A stretch of DNA of 64,000 nt from Xenorhabdus thuongxuanensis. GTDB lineage: Bacteria > Pseudomonadota > Gammaproteobacteria > Enterobacterales > Enterobacteriaceae. Shown here piece after piece: positions 61,607 to 64,000 of the stretch. The notes under the pieces were generated by a model that had not been told where the DNA came from, did no database searches, and was given only the letters and a program-made list of their open reading frames with translations. The position numbers were made by a program, and so were the translations under genes. Location of the stretch: NCBI RefSeq assembly GCF_001908095.1, contig NZ_MKGR01000003.1:30579-94578 (forward strand), given 5' to 3'. Position 1 is the stretch's first letter; each line of letters opens with the position of its first letter.

Positions 61607-63165
61607 CAGAATGTCACCTCCACATGATGCGCTTGTGCAATTGCACGAATAACAGCTCTGGCTTTACTGTGAGTTTCATCTACTTCTGACTGGGGAATGG
61701 AGTCCAGTACTACACCTACTCCAACTTGAATGGTAGCTTGGTCGTTTTCCACATAAGCAGAACGGATCACTATGCAGGTATCAAAATCCCCCTTGCCAGT
61801 GAAGTAACCGACGGCTCCGCCATAACTGCCACGTCGTTCTCCTTCATGTTCTGCGATGAGTTGCATAGCCCGAACTTTAGGGGCTCCCGTCAATGTGCCC
61901 ATATTCATGCAGGCTTGATAGGCATGGAAGGCATCTAAATCATGCCGGAGCGTACCGACAACACGGGAAACCAGATGCATAACAAACGAATAGCGATCGA
62001 CTTTGGTTAAATCGGCAACATATCGACTGCCTGGTTCGCAGATACGGGCTAAATCGTTGCGAGCCAAATCAACTAACATTACATGCTCAGACATTTCTTT
62101 AGCATCTGTGCGCATTTCCAGCTCAATTCGGCTATCAAGATCGGCATCTAGTTCCCCGTTATTATCGCGTCCGCGTGGTCGAGTACCGGCAATCGGATAA
62201 ATTTCGATCTGGCGGTTGCTGGCATCATATTTAAGAGCACTTTCTGGTGAAGCACCAAACAGGCAAAAATCTTGATCTTGCATAAAAAACATATAAGGGC
62301 TTGGATTTTGTTTTTTCAATACATGATAAGCACTCAGCGGAGAAGGGCATGGCAAGGTGAAACGACGTGATGGAACTACCTGAAAAACATCCCCCTGACG
62401 GATAAATTGTTGTAATTTGTGCACGATATTCGCGTATTGCTCATCACTTTGATTACAGCCAACAGTTATATCAGGCAGTGTGACAGGCAAGAGTGGTTGA
62501 AGTGGGGTTGAAATAGTTGAAACCAAGGTGGCTAAACGCGCTTTAAGACGTTTTTTTTCTGAATCCGATTCGCCAAACAATGAAGTTTGCAGACGTGAAT
62601 GTTTATCTTGATGATCGATCACTAATAACGTCTCTGCGAGATAAAAACAGAAATCGGGGCAGCGTTGATGATTTTTTACTGTAGGTAATGGTTCAAATCC
62701 AGCTACTAAATCGTAAGCAAACAATCCACCAACAAAAATGGCATCGGGAGATTCTGAGAAGGATGCTAATGCTGCAAGGGCACGCAATGCGTCGAAAACT
62801 GAATCGGATTTTAGTCGGCTATCTTCGTCCAGATTGTGCTCAATAGCAGGAAACCGTGCCCGCATAACTGTCGACGCTACATCTAATTGGGCTTTGTCTG
62901 CAAGTAAATTAGCGAGTATTGGGAACAGGTTTTGGCCATTTTCAGTGAGCGCTTCAAAAGTAACTTGACGCTCGTTGGCTGTAATGCGCATAGCACTATC
63001 AATGATCAAGATGCTCTTGAGATTCTTTTTACTGTGAATTTCAGCAGAATCCAGCAATAACGTTGCTGGGCGGTTACCACAAAGTTGATGAAAAAGCAGT
63101 GTTGGATCTGTTTGATAGAGAGTATCTTCCTGATTTATAAATATATTAAATTCTTTGCCAGTCAT
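61606..63165 (-). CDS. trpE: Anthranilate synthase component I
   Basis: Makes anthranilate from chorismate and is feedback-inhibited by tryptophan. 519 aa (E. coli 520). The tryptophan-binding motif LLLDSAE has Ser at residue 40, as in E. coli. Chorismate-site blocks [20 protein letters not shown] and [12 protein letters not shown] are present. The frame has a GTG at 63171, but the ATG at 63165 sits eight bases from GGGGG. First structural gene after the attenuator. Confidence 0.97.
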   Translation of the reverse strand: MTGKEFNIFINQEDTLYQTDPTLLFHQLCGNRPATLLLDSAEIHSKKNLKSILIIDSAMRITANERQVTFEALTENGQNLFPILANLLADKAQLDVASTVMRARFPAIEHNLDEDSRLKSDSVFDALRALAALASFSESPDAIFVGGLFAYDLVAGFEPLPTVKNHQRCPDFCFYLAETLLVIDHQDKHSRLQTSLFGESDSEKKRLKARLATLVSTISTPLQPLLPVTLPDITVGCNQSDEQYANIVHKLQQFIRQGDVFQVVPSRRFTLPCPSPLSAYHVLKKQNPSPYMFFMQDQDFCLFGASPESALKYDASNRQIEIYPIAGTRPRGRDNNGELDADLDSRIELEMRTDAKEMSEHVMLVDLARNDLARICEPGSRYVADLTKVDRYSFVMHLVSRVVGTLRHDLDAFHAYQACMNMGTLTGAPKVRAMQLIAEHEGERRGSYGGAVGYFTGKGDFDTCIVIRSAYVENDQATIQVGVGVVLDSIPQSEVDETHSKARAVIRAIAQAHHVEVTF

Positions 63166-63225
63166 CTTCACACCCCCGTTTCTAATCTTTTTTCATAAAA
63201 ACTTGCGTTATAAGAAAATAGTTAT

Positions 63226-63254
63226 AAAAAAACCCGCCTTTTAGGGCGGGTTTT
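63226..63254 (-). terminator. trp attenuator (terminator hairpin)
   Basis: On the minus strand AAAACCCGCC pairs with GGCGGGTTTT and a T-run follows, 61 bases before trpE. The upstream arm (63243-63252) can instead pair with AGGGCGGTT inside trpL (63294-63302), giving the mutually exclusive antiterminator. This is the standard trp attenuation design. Confidence 0.93.
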
Positions 63255-63278
63255 GGCACTTGCGTATCTATACTTAAC

Positions 63279-63347
63279 TTATGTGCGCGAGCCAACCGCC
63301 CTGACTGGGAAGTTGTGCCACCAACTCTTTGACTGCTTAATTTGCAT
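63279..63347 (-). CDS. trpL: trp operon leader peptide
   Basis: 22-codon leader MQIKQSKSWWHNFPVRAVGSRT with tandem Trp codons at 63318-63323. Ribosome stalling there when charged tRNA-Trp is scarce would free the antiterminator. Longer than E. coli TrpL (14 aa) but with the same WW pair and position upstream of the attenuator. Confidence 0.92.
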   Translation of the reverse strand: MQIKQSKSWWHNFPVRAVGSRT

Positions 63348-63415
63348 AAATACGATCATTTCGAATGCCTTATCTGTTCAATGGTTTTTGATAAAGAATG
63401 TTTTAATTAACCTTT

Positions 63416-63449
63416 GTACTAGTAAACTGATTCGTGATTTACTTGTCAA
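63416..63449 (-). promoter_or_regulatory. trp promoter with overlapping TrpR operator
   Basis: On the minus strand -35 TTGACA (63444-63449) and -10 TTTACT (63421-63426) are 17 bases apart. GTACTAGTAAACTGATTC (63416-63433) matches most of the TrpR operator GTACTAGTTAACTAGTAC and covers the -10, exactly as in E. coli. Transcription should start about 63414, giving a leader RNA of about 250 nt. Confidence 0.9.
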
Positions 63450-63604
63450 TGATTTTTTTATGTCGGTAAACTATATTCATTATCATTGTTTCAACAAACT
63501 CGCTCCTTAAACTTCACTCTTGTGTTATCATTGCCGCTTTGCGCTTCATATCATTTGATAGATAGTGCCTTTGTTTCCCCACCCGAAAAACAGGTAAAAA
63601 AACA

Positions 63605-63904
63605 ATGACTGAAGCCGCCAGTGAAATGACAAAACGCTATGATTTGCATAGTCATACGACCGCTTCAGATGGTGTGTTGTCACCTGAGCAGCTCGTGGAC
63701 AGAGCCATTGCCATGGGTATTGATGTACTGGCAATCACCGATCATGATACGACGGACGGTATTCCGTCAGCCTTAAACCATATTCAGCAAAATAATTTGC
63801 CATTAACGTTGATATCTGGCGTTGAAATTTCGACATTATGGCAAAATCTGGAAATTCATATCGTTGGTTTAAATATTGATATCAACTCTATGTCCTTAAG
63901 GTAA
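63605..63904 (+). pseudogene. rnm: 5' part of rnm (yciV), RNase AM, interrupted
   Basis: PHP-domain 5'-3' exoribonuclease that trims 5' ends of rRNA. The N-terminal metal-binding motif [23 protein letters not shown], then [10 protein letters not shown] and SGVEIST, are intact and align with E. coli YciV. The match holds to [10 protein letters not shown], then the frame reads six unrelated residues to a TAA at 63904. Most of the protein (about 290 aa in E. coli) is lost at this point. What follows looks like an inserted element, so the gene is probably disrupted; the rest may lie beyond the right edge. Divergent from the trp operon. Confidence 0.85.
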
Positions 63905-64000
63905 TGAAATGGACACCTCCCCAAATCGGCTCCAGTGAGCCATGCTGAATACATCAGCAAAATATGAAGAGGTGTCCCATGGAACAAATTATCGGAATTG
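63890..64000 (+). mobile_element. Left end of a probable insertion sequence in rnm
   Basis: Similarity to rnm stops abruptly near 63890. GGACACCTC (63911-63919) and GAGGTGTCC (63969-63977) form a perfect inverted repeat. An ATG at 63979 opens MEQIIGI, the kind of start seen in IS110-family transposases, but only seven codons are visible. The family call is tentative and the exact boundary is not fixed. Confidence 0.55.

Overview
The window is chromosomal DNA of an enterobacterium (Gammaproteobacteria, Enterobacterales). The proteins are close to E. coli proteins and blocks of the E. coli gene order survive: yeaD-gapA-msrB-yeaC-pncA-ansA-sppA-ydjA-selD-topB-xthA, then tRNA-Tyr-purU-ychJ-galU-hns-tdk-adhE-oppABCDF-yciU-cls-yciY-tonB-yciA-yciB, then yciC-ompW-trpABCDE-trpL-rnm. 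Several things point to the Morganellaceae, most likely Xenorhabdus or Photorhabdus: low GC with AT-rich spacers, a separate trpG and trpD, a yersiniabactin-type uptake locus, a type I-E CRISPR repeat, and tandem oppA genes. The genus is an inference.

Layout. 1-8103: iron-siderophore uptake locus read leftward (TonB-dependent receptor, MFS permease, two ABC transporter halves, the last cut by the window edge), with a divergent AraC-type regulator and a strong Fur box between them. 8267-8478: small CRISPR array (4 repeats, 3 spacers) with no cas genes in the window. 8817-15089: dsbB, nhaB (with nine copies of an 8-bp repeat just before its ribosome binding site), fadR and the D-alanine catabolic pair dadA-dadX. 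15150-26810: central metabolism and maintenance genes. 26811-28800: AT-rich accessory stretch with one LysR-type regulator beside tRNA-Tyr. 29052-34022: purU, ychJ and galU-ugd-epimerase, a sugar-nucleotide set making UDP-glucose, UDP-glucuronate and probably UDP-galacturonate. 34260-38690: hns, tdk and adhE. 39713-47066: oligopeptide importer with two tandem binding proteins. 47170-54350: yciU, cls, yciY, tonB, yciA, yciB, a SulP-type transporter and yciC. 54407-55416: a 1-kb segment bounded by inverted repeats, holding a decayed serine recombinase and a glutathione-S-transferase-like gene. 55853 to end: ompW, the complete trp operon with promoter, TrpR operator, leader peptide and attenuator, and the start of rnm (yciV), which is broken by what looks like an insertion sequence running off the right edge.

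Functional links: the siderophore receptor at the left depends on TonB, which is encoded at 49760, and both have Fur-like boxes. The trp genes form one attenuated operon. ansA-pncA and selD-topB are tight pairs. Intrinsic terminators separate many units.

I found no large undescribed multi-gene system. The least ordinary signals are the nhaB repeat tract, the IR-bounded recombinase/GST island, the stand-alone CRISPR array with a CRP-like palindrome in its leader region, the altered ABC signature in one half of the siderophore transporter, the degenerate repeats between trpG and trpD, and the interrupted rnm.
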